DNA of 64,000 nucleotides. It comes from Atopomonas sediminilitoris (GTDB lineage Bacteria; Pseudomonadota; Gammaproteobacteria; Pseudomonadales; Pseudomonadaceae). Positions 47,857-57,022 of the stretch are shown here, in pieces (the first letter of the stretch is position 1; each line of letters opens with the position of its first letter). Made by a program: the position numbers and the translations under genes. Under the pieces are notes generated by a model. It saw only the letters and a list, made by a program, of their open reading frames with translations, had not been told where the DNA came from and did no database searches. Where the stretch lies: the NCBI RefSeq assembly GCF_022601735.1, contig NZ_JAKUMM010000001.1:357191-421190 (forward strand). The letters run 5' to 3'.

Positions 47857-49164
47857 TTATTCCTGCTGGGCTCCAGCGGCCTTGACCGCCTCCTCGTAGG
47901 AGACCTGTTTGTCGGTCACCTTGGCCTTCTCGAGCACAGTATCTACAACTTGTTCTTCCAAAACAACCGAACGCACTTCGTTCAGCTGCTGGTCGTTCTT
48001 GTAGTACCAGCTAACAACTTGCTCGGGCTCTTGGTAAGCACCGGCCAGCTCTTCGATCATCGCTTTAACGCGCTCTTCGTTGGGCTTGAGATCAAACTTC
48101 TTGACCACTTCAGCCACGATCAAGCCCAAGCTAACACGACGCTTGGCTTGCTCTTCGAACAGCTCAGCCGGCAGTTGATCAGCCTTAAGGCCGCCACCGA
48201 ACTGCTGCACAGCCTGCTGACGCAGACGATTAACTTCAGACTCAATCGCAGCCTTCGGCACTTCAATCGCATTAGCGGCCAGCAAACCGTCCATGACCTG
48301 GCTCTTAACCTTGGTCTTGATCGCCTGTTTGAGTTCGCGCTGCATGTTCTTGCGGACTTCTTCGCGGAAGCCGGCTTCACCGCCTTCGCTGATACCAAAC
48401 TGAGAGAAGAACTCTTCGTTCAACTCAGGCAGGGTTGGCTCTTGTACGGCATTGACCGTTACGGTGAACTCAGTCGCCTGACCGGCCAGATCCTTGTTCT
48501 GGTAGTCCTCAGGGAAAGTCAGGTTAAGCACACGCTCTTCACCCGCCTTCGCACCGACCAAGCCATCTTCAAAGCCTGGAATCATGCGACCGCTACCCAG
48601 CACCAGCTGCGTGCCTTTAGCACTGCCGCCAGCAAAGGCTTCGCCGTCTTTCTTACCAACAAAGTCGATCACCAACTGGTCATCCGTTTGCGCTGAGCGC
48701 TCTACGGCGGTGTAGCTGATGTTTTGCTTGCGCAGCACTTCCAGCATGTTATCGAGGTCTGCATCAGCGACATCCGCTTGCAGGCGCTCAACTTCGATGC
48801 TTTCAAAGCCGGCCACGTCGATTTCTGGGAATACTTCGAAAGTAGCGATGTACTCGAGGTCTTTACCCTTTTCGAATACTTTTGGCTCTACTGAAGGCGA
48901 GCCGGCAGGATTCAGTTTTTCCTGCACAACGGCTTCGTAGAAAGAAGACTGGATTACATCACCCAACACTTCTTGACGAGCGGAGTCTTCGTAACGCTGG
49001 CGCACCACATTCATCGGCACTTTGCCCGGACGGAAGCCCGGAACCTTAACGCGACGGGCGGTCTGCTGCAGACGCTTGTCCACTTCTTTTTCAATACGCT
49101 CGGCAGGTACGCCGATGGTCATACGACGCTCGAGGCCAGAGGTGGCTTCAATGGAAACTTGCAT
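47857..49164 (-). CDS. tig: Trigger factor
   Basis: 435 residues: N-terminal ribosome-binding domain with the signature GFRPGKVP, an FKBP-type prolyl isomerase domain at about 150-245 ([34 protein letters not shown]), and the C-terminal helical chaperone arms. It binds nascent chains at the exit tunnel. GAGGATG precedes the ATG. First gene of the tig-clpP-clpX-lon-hupB series. Confidence 0.97.
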   Translation of the reverse strand: MQVSIEATSGLERRMTIGVPAERIEKEVDKRLQQTARRVKVPGFRPGKVPMNVVRQRYEDSARQEVLGDVIQSSFYEAVVQEKLNPAGSPSVEPKVFEKGKDLEYIATFEVFPEIDVAGFESIEVERLQADVADADLDNMLEVLRKQNISYTAVERSAQTDDQLVIDFVGKKDGEAFAGGSAKGTQLVLGSGRMIPGFEDGLVGAKAGEERVLNLTFPEDYQNKDLAGQATEFTVTVNAVQEPTLPELNEEFFSQFGISEGGEAGFREEVRKNMQRELKQAIKTKVKSQVMDGLLAANAIEVPKAAIESEVNRLRQQAVQQFGGGLKADQLPAELFEEQAKRRVSLGLIVAEVVKKFDLKPNEERVKAMIEELAGAYQEPEQVVSWYYKNDQQLNEVRSVVLEEQVVDTVLEKAKVTDKQVSYEEAVKAAGAQQE

Positions 49165-49220
49165 GAATCATCCTCACCAACAGATACAAAAGGGCACACC
49201 GCCCCTAAACCAAGGCGGGC

Positions 49221-49249
49221 ATTCTAGTTCGGGTAACTGTATAAGTCAC
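49221..49249 (-). promoter_or_regulatory. Possible sigma-70 promoter of tig
   Basis: On the minus strand GTGACT (49249-49244) and TAGAAT (49226-49221) are 17 bp apart, about 55 bp before the tig start. The -10 is good and the -35 is partial. The rest of the 49165-49475 gap holds only the tRNA terminator. Confidence 0.38.
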
Positions 49250-49344
49250 GCCACTGGCGACAGCCGCAACATCAACCGGCACGCTAAAGCAGCCCAAAGC
49301 CGCACCACATAACCTGTTTTGCACAAAGCCAGAGCGGTAAAACG

Positions 49345-49373
49345 CAAAAAGGCAGCTCTTGGCTGCCTTTTTG
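49345..49373 (-). terminator. Terminator of the tRNA-Arg/His/Leu cluster
   Basis: CAAAAAGGCAGC pairs with GCTGCCTTTTTG around a 5-nt loop. On the minus strand the T5 tract follows the GC-rich stem, about 100 bp beyond tRNA-Leu. Confidence 0.83.
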
Positions 49374-49475
49374 CTGCGCAGCGTTGAGTCAAACTAACGC
49401 AGCTGCTTACTTACTTTTAAGTGGTTAACAAGCCGCGCTTTACTGCCACTGACTCATCGAACTCGACTTAAATAA

Positions 49476-49560
49476 TGGTGCGGAAGGAGAGACTCGAACT
49501 CTCACGCCTCGCGGCGCTGGAACCTAAATCCAGTGTGTCTACCAATTCCACCACTTCCGC
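49476..49560 (-). tRNA. tRNA-Leu (anticodon UAG), CCA encoded
   Basis: A class II tRNA with a long variable arm (GCGCCGCGAGGCGT region). Acceptor GCGGAAG/CTTCCGC, anticodon stem CTGGA/TCCAG around TTTAGGT (TAG), T arm AGAGT-type with TTCGAGT, discriminator A, encoded CCA. Confidence 0.95.
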
Positions 49561-49575
49561 AAGTGGTCTTAAAGC

Positions 49576-49604
49576 AAAACGCCAAGCCAGTGGCTTGGCG
49601 TTTT
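49576..49604 (-). terminator. Palindromic hairpin between tRNA-Leu and tRNA-His
   Basis: Arms AAAACGCCAAGCCA and TGGCTTGGCGTTTT form a 14-bp inverted repeat with a single central base, with T/A tracts at its outer ends. It could terminate or attenuate transcription between tRNA-His and tRNA-Leu, or guide processing of a common precursor. Confidence 0.65.
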
Positions 49605-49610
49605 TAAATA

Positions 49611-49687
49611 TGGGGTGGACGATGGGAATCGAACCCACGACCACAGGAGCCACAATCCTGTGCTCTACCAGCTGAGCTACGCCCACC
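49611..49687 (-). tRNA. tRNA-His (anticodon GUG), CCA encoded
   Basis: Acceptor GTGGGCG/CGTCCAC (one G-U), anticodon stem CAGGA/TCCTG around TTGTGGC (GTG), T arm with TTCGATT. The discriminator is C73, and a genomically encoded G-1 (49687) can pair with it, the His identity feature. CCA is encoded. Confidence 0.96.
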
Positions 49688-49725
49688 ATATTTTTACAAC
49701 TTGCTTGCTATACCCAGCGGCCAAA

Positions 49726-49802
49726 TGGCGCACCCGGCAGGACTCGAACCTGCGACCATCCGCTTAGAAGGCGGATGCTCTATCCAGCTGAGCTACGGGC
49801 GC
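49726..49802 (-). tRNA. tRNA-Arg (anticodon UCU), CCA encoded
   Basis: Acceptor GCGCCCG/CGGGTGC (one G-U), anticodon stem TCCGC/GCGGA around CTTCTAA (TCT), T arm GCAGG/CCTGC with TTCGAGT, discriminator G, encoded CCA. First gene of the tRNA-Arg, tRNA-His, tRNA-Leu series. Its acceptor stem is fully paired, unlike tRNA-Arg(CCU) at 138-214. Confidence 0.96.
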
Positions 49803-50058
49803 TTGGTTTGGCTTGTCAGACTTTGCAGCCCAACTTAAACCGCCGCAAGGCCGGTTTGCACCGCCTTCTTACCTCGCCGCAAGCAGCGTTCGGCAAGCGG
49901 GGCGAATCATACTCAGCGCCCCTAGGGTCGTCAACGAAAAAAATAAAAAAATTCAGCCTGCGCAATCAGTTACATGCAAAAGCGGGATCAGCCTTGGCCC
50001 GCACGCCTACCAATGCGAAAATAGCCGTCATCTTCCTTACTCTGTTATGCAGGCCCCC

Positions 50059-50913
50059 ATGACCGCCACGCTTATCGACGGCAAACAAATCGCCGCTGAC
50101 CTTCGCCTCACTATCGCCGAACGCGTTAAAGAGCGCCGCAGCCAAGGCCAACGCGCGCCCGGCCTGGCCGTTATCTTGGTCGGCAGCGACCCCGCCTCGC
50201 AGGTGTACGTCAGCCACAAACGCAAAGACTGCGAAGAAGTCGGCTTTGTTTCGCGTGCCTTCGACCTGCCCGCCAGCACCAAACAAGCCGAACTACTGGC
50301 CTTGATTGATCAGCTCAACAGCGATGCCGCGATCGACGGTATTTTGGTGCAACTGCCACTGCCTGAGCATCTAGATGCCTCGCAGCTGCTGGAGCGTATT
50401 CGTCCTGACAAAGATGTCGACGGCTTCCACCCCTATAACGTTGGCCGCCTGTCGCAACGCATGCCGTTACTGCGCCCTTGCACACCCAAAGGCATCATGA
50501 CGCTACTGGAAACCACCAAGGTCGATTTGCATGGGCTGCACGCCGTAATTGTCGGCGCCTCCAATATTGTTGGTCGCCCCATGGCTTTGGAGTTGCTGCT
50601 CGCCGGCTGCACCACCACCGTCACCCATCGTTTCACCCGCGATTTAGAAAGCCACGTACGCAATGCTGACTTGGTGGTGGTTGCCGTGGGCAAACCCGGA
50701 CTGGTTAAAGGTGAGTGGATCAAGCCTGGCGCTATTGTGATCGACGTTGGCATCAATCGCCTGGAAGACGGCCGTTTGGTCGGTGACGTGGATTTTGCCG
50801 TTGCTGCTGAGCATGCCGCATTCATCACCCCCGTGCCTGGCGGTGTGGGCCCGATGACGCGCGCATGCCTGCTGGAGAACACCCTGTACGCCGCCGAGCG
50901 CTTACACCCTTAA
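50059..50913 (+). CDS. folD: Bifunctional methylenetetrahydrofolate dehydrogenase / cyclohydrolase FolD
   Basis: 284 residues. FolD interconverts 5,10-methylene-THF and 10-formyl-THF with NADP. The active-site lysine lies in [14 protein letters not shown], the folate motif is [13 protein letters not shown], and the dinucleotide site is [32 protein letters not shown] closes the protein. The reading frame stays open upstream to 49813 across the tRNA-Arg edge; the ATG at 50059 gives exactly the family length and N-terminus. The 256-bp leader has an A-rich stretch near 49940 and no other gene. Confidence 0.96.
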   Translation: MTATLIDGKQIAADLRLTIAERVKERRSQGQRAPGLAVILVGSDPASQVYVSHKRKDCEEVGFVSRAFDLPASTKQAELLALIDQLNSDAAIDGILVQLPLPEHLDASQLLERIRPDKDVDGFHPYNVGRLSQRMPLLRPCTPKGIMTLLETTKVDLHGLHAVIVGASNIVGRPMALELLLAGCTTTVTHRFTRDLESHVRNADLVVVAVGKPGLVKGEWIKPGAIVIDVGINRLEDGRLVGDVDFAVAAEHAAFITPVPGGVGPMTRACLLENTLYAAERLHP

Positions 50914-50939
50914 GCGCTACCCGCCGCCACGCAGGCACA

Positions 50940-50978
50940 AAAAAGCCGCGCCACTGTAAAAAGTGAGCGCGGCTTTTT
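50940..50978. terminator. Bidirectional terminator between folD and the ABC operon
   Basis: AAAAAGCCGCGC pairs with GCGCGGCTTTTT, and CACT/AGTG adds an inner stem. It lies between the convergent folD and the ABC operon end at 50992. Confidence 0.86.
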
Positions 50979-50991
50979 ATGGTTGCACCGA

Positions 50992-52734
50992 TTACTGCGC
51001 AGCCTGCTCCCATGACTTCAACAAGTCTTGGTAACCGATGGTTTCGCCTTTGGGCTTTTCATCAGCCAATTTAGGCTTGGGCGCACCCGGCTGATCGAAC
51101 CAATACTGCGGATCACGCGGTTCGTTCAGTTTCGGCCCACACTCGCCCTGTACCGCTGAACGCTCAATACGCGACAGCATCTTATCTTGAGCTGCAGCTA
51201 AGCCATCCAACGCTTGCTGCGGGGTTTTATCTCCACTGGCCGCTTCGGCGATGAACTGCCACCACAGCTGTGCCAACCGTGGATAGTCCGGCACGTTGGT
51301 GCCCGTGGGCGTCCACTGCACGCGGGCTGGACTGCGGTAGAACTCAACCAAACCACCCAATTTAGGCGCGGCATCGGTCATTGCTTGCGAGTTGATGTCA
51401 GAAGCACGAATCGGCGTCAGGCCCACGAGCGTCTTCTTCAGCGACACGGTTTTTGACACCACAAACTGCGCATACAGCCAAGCGGCCAAACGCTGCTTTT
51501 GCGGGGTGGATTTCAAGAATGTCCACGAACCGGTGTCTTGGTAGCCAAGCTTCATCCCTTCTTCCCAGTACGGGCCTTTGGGCGATGGCGCCATACGCCA
51601 CTTCGGCGAGCCGTCTTCATTTACCACCGGCAAACCGGCTTTGGTCATGTCAGCGGTGAAGGCGGTATACCAGAAGATTTGCTGGGCAATGTTGCCCTGC
51701 GCCGGTACGGGACCTGCCTCAGAGAAAGTCATCCCTTGCGCTTCTGGCGGCGCGTACTGGCGCATCCAATCCACATACTTGGTGGTCGCGTACACCGCAG
51801 CCGGGCCATTAGTGTCACCACCACGGGCAACGCTTGAGCCTACGGGGCTACAACCTTCAACACGAATACCCCACTCATCCACCGGCAAGCCGTTAGGCAA
51901 GCCTTTGTCGCCAGCGCCAGCCATGGAGAACCAGGCATCGGTAAAGCGCCAACCCAGTGACGGATCTTTCTTGCCGTAATCCATGTGGCCGTAAATACGC
52001 TGGCCGTCGATTTCTTTGACCTTTTCAGAGAAGAATTCGGCGATGTCTTCATAGGCCGACCAGTTAACCGGCACGCCCAGCTCATAGCCGTACAACTCTT
52101 TGAACTTGGCTTTCAGCTCAGGGCGCTCAAACCAGTCCGCGCGAAACCAATACAGGTTGGCGAACTGCTGATCGGGCAGCTGATACAGCTTGCCATCGGG
52201 GCCGGTGGTAAACGACAAGCCGATAAAGTCCGGCAGATCCAGGGTCGGCAAGGTGTAGTCCTTACCGTCACCGGCGATCATGTCGCTGATGGGCACCACT
52301 TTGCCGTAGCGAAAGTGCGTACCGATCAAATCCGAGTCATTGATGTAGCCGTCATAGATGTTCTTGTCAGACTGCATTTGCGTCTGCAGCTTTTCCACCA
52401 CGTCACCTTCTTGGATCAAGTCGTGATTGAGCTTGATGCCGGTGATTTCGGTGAAGGCTTTGGCCAGTACTTTGGCTTCGTACTCATGAGTGGCGATGGT
52501 TTCGGAGGCGACGTTAATTTCCATCCCGCGAAACGGTTCAGCCGCCTTAATAAACCACTTCAACTCTTCCAGCTGTTGTTCGCTGGTCAAGGTAGATGGC
52601 GCAAACTCGGCGCCAATCCACTTTTTCGCAGCCTCTTCATACGCATCTGCCCATACCGCACCGCTGACACTGGCCAGCGCGATAAACGCCGCCAATGCTC
52701 GGCTCTGCTGCCTTTTGTTGTTTTTGTTAAACAT
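50992..52734 (-). CDS. glpV: Glycerol-type ABC transporter substrate-binding protein
   Basis: 580 residues: a signal peptide to about residue 29 (ASVSGAVWA) and a long extracellular solute-binding protein. Its size, the N-terminal YEEAAKKWIGAEFAPSTL and the operon content (two ATPases, two permeases, a DUF2160-type protein) match the GlpSTPQUV system that imports glycerol in Rhizobium leguminosarum; the ligand here is inferred. AAGGAG precedes the ATG 6 nt away; the ORF extends 13 residues further upstream without family support. Last gene of the operon, before a terminator. Confidence 0.82.
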   Translation of the reverse strand: MFNKNNKRQQSRALAAFIALASVSGAVWADAYEEAAKKWIGAEFAPSTLTSEQQLEELKWFIKAAEPFRGMEINVASETIATHEYEAKVLAKAFTEITGIKLNHDLIQEGDVVEKLQTQMQSDKNIYDGYINDSDLIGTHFRYGKVVPISDMIAGDGKDYTLPTLDLPDFIGLSFTTGPDGKLYQLPDQQFANLYWFRADWFERPELKAKFKELYGYELGVPVNWSAYEDIAEFFSEKVKEIDGQRIYGHMDYGKKDPSLGWRFTDAWFSMAGAGDKGLPNGLPVDEWGIRVEGCSPVGSSVARGGDTNGPAAVYATTKYVDWMRQYAPPEAQGMTFSEAGPVPAQGNIAQQIFWYTAFTADMTKAGLPVVNEDGSPKWRMAPSPKGPYWEEGMKLGYQDTGSWTFLKSTPQKQRLAAWLYAQFVVSKTVSLKKTLVGLTPIRASDINSQAMTDAAPKLGGLVEFYRSPARVQWTPTGTNVPDYPRLAQLWWQFIAEAASGDKTPQQALDGLAAAQDKMLSRIERSAVQGECGPKLNEPRDPQYWFDQPGAPKPKLADEKPKGETIGYQDLLKSWEQAAQ

Positions 52735-52821
52735 CGAGCTCTCCTTAGTGTTGATTAAACGCCGCCAGCACACCCGCTACCGACAACGCTGTCGCCTTAC
52801 ACCCCAAACGCGGGTACCGCA

Positions 52822-53094
52822 CTAGCCCCAACGCAGTACTGCCACCAGCCAAACCAGTGCCAGTACTGAGGCGATCCAGATCGGCCAAGTGGTCAGGCCT
52901 AGCACCATCAGATGCAGGTACGCGCTGCCCAAAAGGCCAATAAACAAGCGATCCCCGCGCGTGGTGACGATTGGCAAAAAGCCGCGCCGCTCCACACACG
53001 GTGACCGCACTTCCCATACCGTCATCACCACCAGCAGCACCGCGATGCTGATAAAGAACGCGGCGGTGGGCAAAGTCCAAGCCATCCATTCCAT
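52822..53094 (-). CDS. glpU: DUF2160-type small membrane protein of the glycerol ABC operon
   Basis: 90 residues with three hydrophobic helices (about 5-25, 45-65 and 68-88) and almost no soluble loop. Such proteins accompany the GlpV-type transporter in several proteobacteria; their role is not established. The start at 53094 has GAGGAG upstream and lies inside a longer open frame to 53151 that overlaps the permease end. It stands between the second permease and the binding protein and is probably a transporter accessory subunit. Confidence 0.82.
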   Translation of the reverse strand: MEWMAWTLPTAAFFISIAVLLVVMTVWEVRSPCVERRGFLPIVTTRGDRLFIGLLGSAYLHLMVLGLTTWPIWIASVLALVWLVAVLRWG

Positions 53095-53104
53095 GTGCTG
53101 CTCC

Positions 53105-53905
53105 TCAAACTCGGCCAAGGGCAAAGCCCTTAGCCACGTGGTTACGAACAAACCAAATCACCAACACGCCGGGCAAAATAGTCAGCACACCGGCAGCGGC
53201 TAACACGCCCCAGTCAATGCCGGAGGCCGACACCGTGCGGGTCATCACCGCGGCAATCGGCTTGGCATTAACCGACGTCAGCGTGCGCGCCAACAGCAGC
53301 TCAACCCACGAGAACATGAAGCAGAAAAACGCGGTGACGCCGATGCCCGAGCCAATCAAGGGGATAAAAATCTTCACGAAGAATTTGGGGAAGCTGTAGC
53401 CATCGATATAGGCGGTTTCGTCGATTTCTTTCGGCACGCCCGAGATGAAGCCTTCCAAAATCCACACCGCCAACGGCACGCTGAACAAGCAATGCGCCAG
53501 TGCCACCGCAATGTGGGTATCGAACAAGCCGATGGAGGAATACAGCTGAAAGAACGGCAGCAAAAACACCGCCGGCGGTGCCATCCGATTGGTCAACAGC
53601 CAAAAAAACAAGTGCTTGTCGCCCAAGAAGCGGTACCGCGAAAACGCATACGCTGCAGGCAAGGCCACCAACAACGAGATCAGCGTGTTCAAGCTCACGT
53701 AGTACAGCGAGTTGATGTACCCCGAATACCAACTGGGATCGGTAAAGATCACCTGATAGTTCGCCAAGGTGAAGTCTTGCGGCCATAACGTCAGCCCACC
53801 GAGGATCTCGGTATTGCTCTTAAACGACATGTTCAGCAGCCAATAAATCGGCACCAGCAAGAACACCACAAACAGCGCCAACACCACCCGTTTACGCGTA
53901 TTCAT
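53105..53905 (-). CDS. glpQ: ABC transporter permease (GlpQ/MalG type)
   Basis: 266 residues with six membrane helices, resembling the MalG permease class. The ATPase-contact loop reads EIDETAYIDGYSFPKFF. It forms the membrane pore with the preceding permease. The ATG at 53905 lies 7 bp after the stop of that gene. Confidence 0.88.
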   Translation of the reverse strand: MNTRKRVVLALFVVFLLVPIYWLLNMSFKSNTEILGGLTLWPQDFTLANYQVIFTDPSWYSGYINSLYYVSLNTLISLLVALPAAYAFSRYRFLGDKHLFFWLLTNRMAPPAVFLLPFFQLYSSIGLFDTHIAVALAHCLFSVPLAVWILEGFISGVPKEIDETAYIDGYSFPKFFVKIFIPLIGSGIGVTAFFCFMFSWVELLLARTLTSVNAKPIAAVMTRTVSASGIDWGVLAAAGVLTILPGVLVIWFVRNHVAKGFALGRV

Positions 53906-53912
53906 AAGCCCC

Positions 53913-54779
53913 TCAACGATTCTGGTCAGCGTGGGTCATGGCGGTATAGAACAGCCACGACACCAGCAGGATGATCAGGAAGTACACCAGCGAGAACGCC
54001 GCCGCCGGCCCTAAGTCGAACTGCCCGACCGCCATTTGCGTCAGGGTTTGGCTTAAAAAGGTGGTGGCATTGCCCGGCCCGCCGCCGGTCAGCACAAAGG
54101 GTTCGGTGTAGATCATGAAGCTGTCCATAAAGCGCAGCAGCACGGCGATCAGCAGCACGCTTTTCATCTTCGGCAACTGAATATGGCGAAACACCGCCCA
54201 CGGCGATGCACGGTCGATGCGCGCCGCTTGGTAATAGACATCGGGGATAGCGCGCAAACCGGAGTAACACAGCAGTGCCACCAGCGAAGTCCAGTGCCAG
54301 ACATCCATCACCAACACCGTGACCCACGCATCCATCGTGTTGGAGGCGTAGTTGTAGTCCACCCCCAGCGCATTCAGGCTCCAGCCGAGCAAGCCAATAT
54401 CGGCGCGACCGAAAATCTGCCAAATCGTGCCGACCACGTTCCATGGAATCAGCAGCGGAATCGCCAGCACAATCAGGCACACCGAGGTCCAGCGCCCTTG
54501 CGTCGGCATGCTCAAGGCAATGGCAATCCCCAGCGGAATCTCAATCAGCAGCACGCAGCTAGAAAAAACAAACTGGCGCAGCAATGAGTCATGCAAGCGC
54601 GTGTCTTGCAGCACCTGCTTGTACCAATCGGTACCGACAAAAAACCGTGTGGAGGCATCAAAGATGTCCTGCACCGAATAGTTCACCACCGTCATCATCG
54701 GCACGATGGCGCTGAAGGCGACCAGCAAGAACACCGGCAGCACCAGCCACCACGCTTTATTGTTATGCACCTTATTCAT
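53913..54779 (-). CDS. glpP: ABC transporter permease (GlpP/MalF type)
   Basis: 288 residues with six membrane helices; the first follows a short basic start (MNKVHNNKAWWLVLPVF). The contact loop is YYQAARIDRASPWAVFRHI. Its ATG overlaps the stop of the second ATPase gene (ATGA), so the operon is tightly coupled. Confidence 0.88.
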   Translation of the reverse strand: MNKVHNNKAWWLVLPVFLLVAFSAIVPMMTVVNYSVQDIFDASTRFFVGTDWYKQVLQDTRLHDSLLRQFVFSSCVLLIEIPLGIAIALSMPTQGRWTSVCLIVLAIPLLIPWNVVGTIWQIFGRADIGLLGWSLNALGVDYNYASNTMDAWVTVLVMDVWHWTSLVALLCYSGLRAIPDVYYQAARIDRASPWAVFRHIQLPKMKSVLLIAVLLRFMDSFMIYTEPFVLTGGGPGNATTFLSQTLTQMAVGQFDLGPAAAFSLVYFLIILLVSWLFYTAMTHADQNR

Positions 54780-55873
54780 GCGTCGACCTCCAGCAGATAG
54801 TCATCGGCGTAGAGCATCAACCACTGACTGGGGAAGCTCAGGTAAACCGTGTGTTGCGGCACGGCTTGATCTTCTTGCAGGCGCACCTTGAGGGGCTGGC
54901 CATCCAACGTCAGGGTGAGGATTTTGTAAGTCCCCAGATCCTCAACATGCTCAAGCTGGGCACACAGCGCGCCATCGGCAGGCCCCTCCCAGACATGCAC
55001 AAACTCAGGTCGAATCCCCAACTGCAAACGCCGCGCACCGCACTGTGCCAGCCGCGCATTGAGCGCTGCCGACAACGGCACTTCGGTGTTGGCAAAACGC
55101 ACGCCGCCGGCACACACGGTGACGTCGATCAGGTTCATCCCGGGACTACCAATGAAGTAACCGACAAAGGTGTGGCGCGGCCGTTCGAACAGCTCACGCG
55201 GGGTGCCGAACTGGACAATTTGCCCGCCGTACATCACCGCGATTTTGTCAGCGAAGGTTGAGGCCTCCAGCTGGTCGTGGGTGACGTAAACCATGGTGAT
55301 GTTGAACTGCTCGTGGATCTGCTTGAGCTTGCGCCGCAGCTTCCACTTCAGGTGTGGATCGATCACGGTGAGCGGCTCATCAAACAAGATCGCCGACACG
55401 TCATCGCGCACCAGGCCGCGCCCCATGGAGACTTTTTGCTTTTCGTCGGCGGTCAGGTTGCTGGCTTTTTTCTTGAGCAGCGGGTGCAGTTCGAGCACCT
55501 CGGCAATCTCGTGCACCTTGCTGAGGATGCGCGGCTCGTCCATGCCTTGATTACGCAGCGGAAACGCCAAGTTATCGAACACCGTCATGGTGTCGTACAC
55601 CACGGGAAACTGAAAAACCTGAGCAATATTGCGCTCTTGCGGGGTCAACTGATTAACCACCTGACCATCAAACTGCACCTCGCCTTCGGAGGGCTGCAGC
55701 AAGCCCGAAATAATATTCAGCAACGTCGACTTGCCACAGCCCGAAGGCCCCAGCAAGGCATAGGCACCGCCCTGCTGCCACACGTGGGTCATGGCGCGAA
55801 TCGCGTAATCATCCGCCCCCTTGGGCTGGGCACTGTAGCTGTGCGCTAGGTTGTGCAAACGAATCTCAGCCAT
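54776..55873 (-). CDS. glpT: ABC transporter ATP-binding protein, second subunit (GlpT type)
   Basis: 365 residues. Walker A GPSGCGKST is at 42-50, Walker B ILFDE at 162-166 and the switch His at 199 (VTHD); all are canonical. The signature motif is not: the LSGGQ position reads LTADE (140-144). The C-terminal domain is the regulatory TOBE fold of MalK-type ATPases. Its ATG overlaps the first ATPase stop by one base (TAATG) and its stop overlaps the permease start. It should form a heterodimer with the first ATPase. Confidence 0.9.
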   Translation of the reverse strand: MAEIRLHNLAHSYSAQPKGADDYAIRAMTHVWQQGGAYALLGPSGCGKSTLLNIISGLLQPSEGEVQFDGQVVNQLTPQERNIAQVFQFPVVYDTMTVFDNLAFPLRNQGMDEPRILSKVHEIAEVLELHPLLKKKASNLTADEKQKVSMGRGLVRDDVSAILFDEPLTVIDPHLKWKLRRKLKQIHEQFNITMVYVTHDQLEASTFADKIAVMYGGQIVQFGTPRELFERPRHTFVGYFIGSPGMNLIDVTVCAGGVRFANTEVPLSAALNARLAQCGARRLQLGIRPEFVHVWEGPADGALCAQLEHVEDLGTYKILTLTLDGQPLKVRLQEDQAVPQHTVYLSFPSQWLMLYADDYLLEVDA

Positions 55874-56967
55874 TAGGCAATCCTCCCGACACGGCGACTG
55901 GGCGCTTGCACCAACTGCCCCGACTCGGCAAATGCGAATAATTTGTGCGTGGGGATATAGATCAGGATGTGGCTGTCAACGGCGTACTCATGCACGCCTG
56001 GCAGGTGCAGCACCAAAGCAAAATGCTCGTTGCGCACATGCAAGAAGGTTTCCGAGCCGCTGATCTCGGCCAAATCCACCTGCACGGCCAGCTCCAGATC
56101 ATCATCATTGGAGGGCACCAAGCCGATATGACTGGGCCGCACCCCAAAACGATAAGTCCCCATCGGCAGCTCTTGCAGATCGTTATTCAGCGGAAAGTGC
56201 ACCGCATCGCTGAAGCTGACCTCGGTCTCGCTGATCTGGCCATGCAGGAGGTTAATCGGCGGCTCAGAAAACAACTCTGCCGCCAGCACTTGCTGCGGAC
56301 GGTGATAGACCTCGGCGGTTTTACCGCTTTGAATCACGCGCCCTTCGTGCAGCACGGTGGTGGTGCCGCCCAGCGCCAGCGCCTCATTGGGTTCGGTGGT
56401 GGCGTACACAGCAATGGTGTGGCGGGTTTTGAACAGCTCGCGCATCTCTTGGCGCAGCTCTTCACGCAGCTTGTAGTCCAAGTTAACCAAGGGCTCGTCA
56501 AACAACACCAGATCCGCGTCCTTGACTAGCGCGCGCGCCATCGCCGTGCGCTGTTGCTGTCCGCCAGACAGCTCCAGTGGGTAACGCGCCAACAAGGGTT
56601 CGATATGCAGCATGCGCGCGGTGTCACGCACGCGTTGTTCAATCTCATCGGCGGCCATCCGCGCTTGGCGCAGCGGCGAGGCGATGTTGTCGAACACCGT
56701 CATGGTCGGGTAGTTGATGAACTGCTGATACACCATCGACACATTGCGCTGGCGCACGGGCACACCCGTGACATCCGCGCCGCTCATTAACACACGCCCT
56801 GAGGTCGGTCGATCCAACCCTGCCATCAAGCGCATCAGGCTGGTTTTACCCGCTAACGTACGCCCCAACAGCACATTGAACGAGCCAGGCTCGAAGGTTA
56901 AACACGCATCATCGATATACAGCTGGTTGTCCACGACACGGCTGACGTGCTCGAGGGTCAGTGACAT
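55873..56967 (-). CDS. glpS: ABC transporter ATP-binding protein, first subunit (GlpS type)
   Basis: 364 residues. The signature LSGGQ (133-137) and Walker B VLFDE (154-158) are intact. Walker A reads GRTLAGKTS (35-43) instead of GxSGSGKST, and the switch His position is Thr191 (YATTEP). These are the reverse of the partner's features. A MalK-type TOBE domain follows. First gene of the operon, 56 bp from the sigma-54 -12 element, with a leader of about 45 nt. Confidence 0.9.
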   Translation of the reverse strand: MSLTLEHVSRVVDNQLYIDDACLTFEPGSFNVLLGRTLAGKTSLMRLMAGLDRPTSGRVLMSGADVTGVPVRQRNVSMVYQQFINYPTMTVFDNIASPLRQARMAADEIEQRVRDTARMLHIEPLLARYPLELSGGQQQRTAMARALVKDADLVLFDEPLVNLDYKLREELRQEMRELFKTRHTIAVYATTEPNEALALGGTTTVLHEGRVIQSGKTAEVYHRPQQVLAAELFSEPPINLLHGQISETEVSFSDAVHFPLNNDLQELPMGTYRFGVRPSHIGLVPSNDDDLELAVQVDLAEISGSETFLHVRNEHFALVLHLPGVHEYAVDSHILIYIPTHKLFAFAESGQLVQAPSRRVGRIA

Positions 56968-57022
56968 AGCAGGCCCTTATTATTGTTTATGCCTTGCGCA
57001 TCAGCGCATTGATATCCCGCCT

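Noticed and set aside
49468..49689. ORFs on both strands across tRNA-Leu and tRNA-His
   Set aside because: They translate the tRNA genes themselves (VAQLVEHRIV- and MGIEPTT-type peptides), a common artefact.
49813..50058. N-terminal extension of FolD by 82 residues
   Set aside because: It starts at the edge of tRNA-Arg, shows no family sequence, and the ATG at 50059 gives the exact family length.
51985..52758. 257-residue plus-strand ORF opposite the glpV-like gene
   Set aside because: Antisense shadow of a well-supported binding protein with signal peptide and ribosome site.
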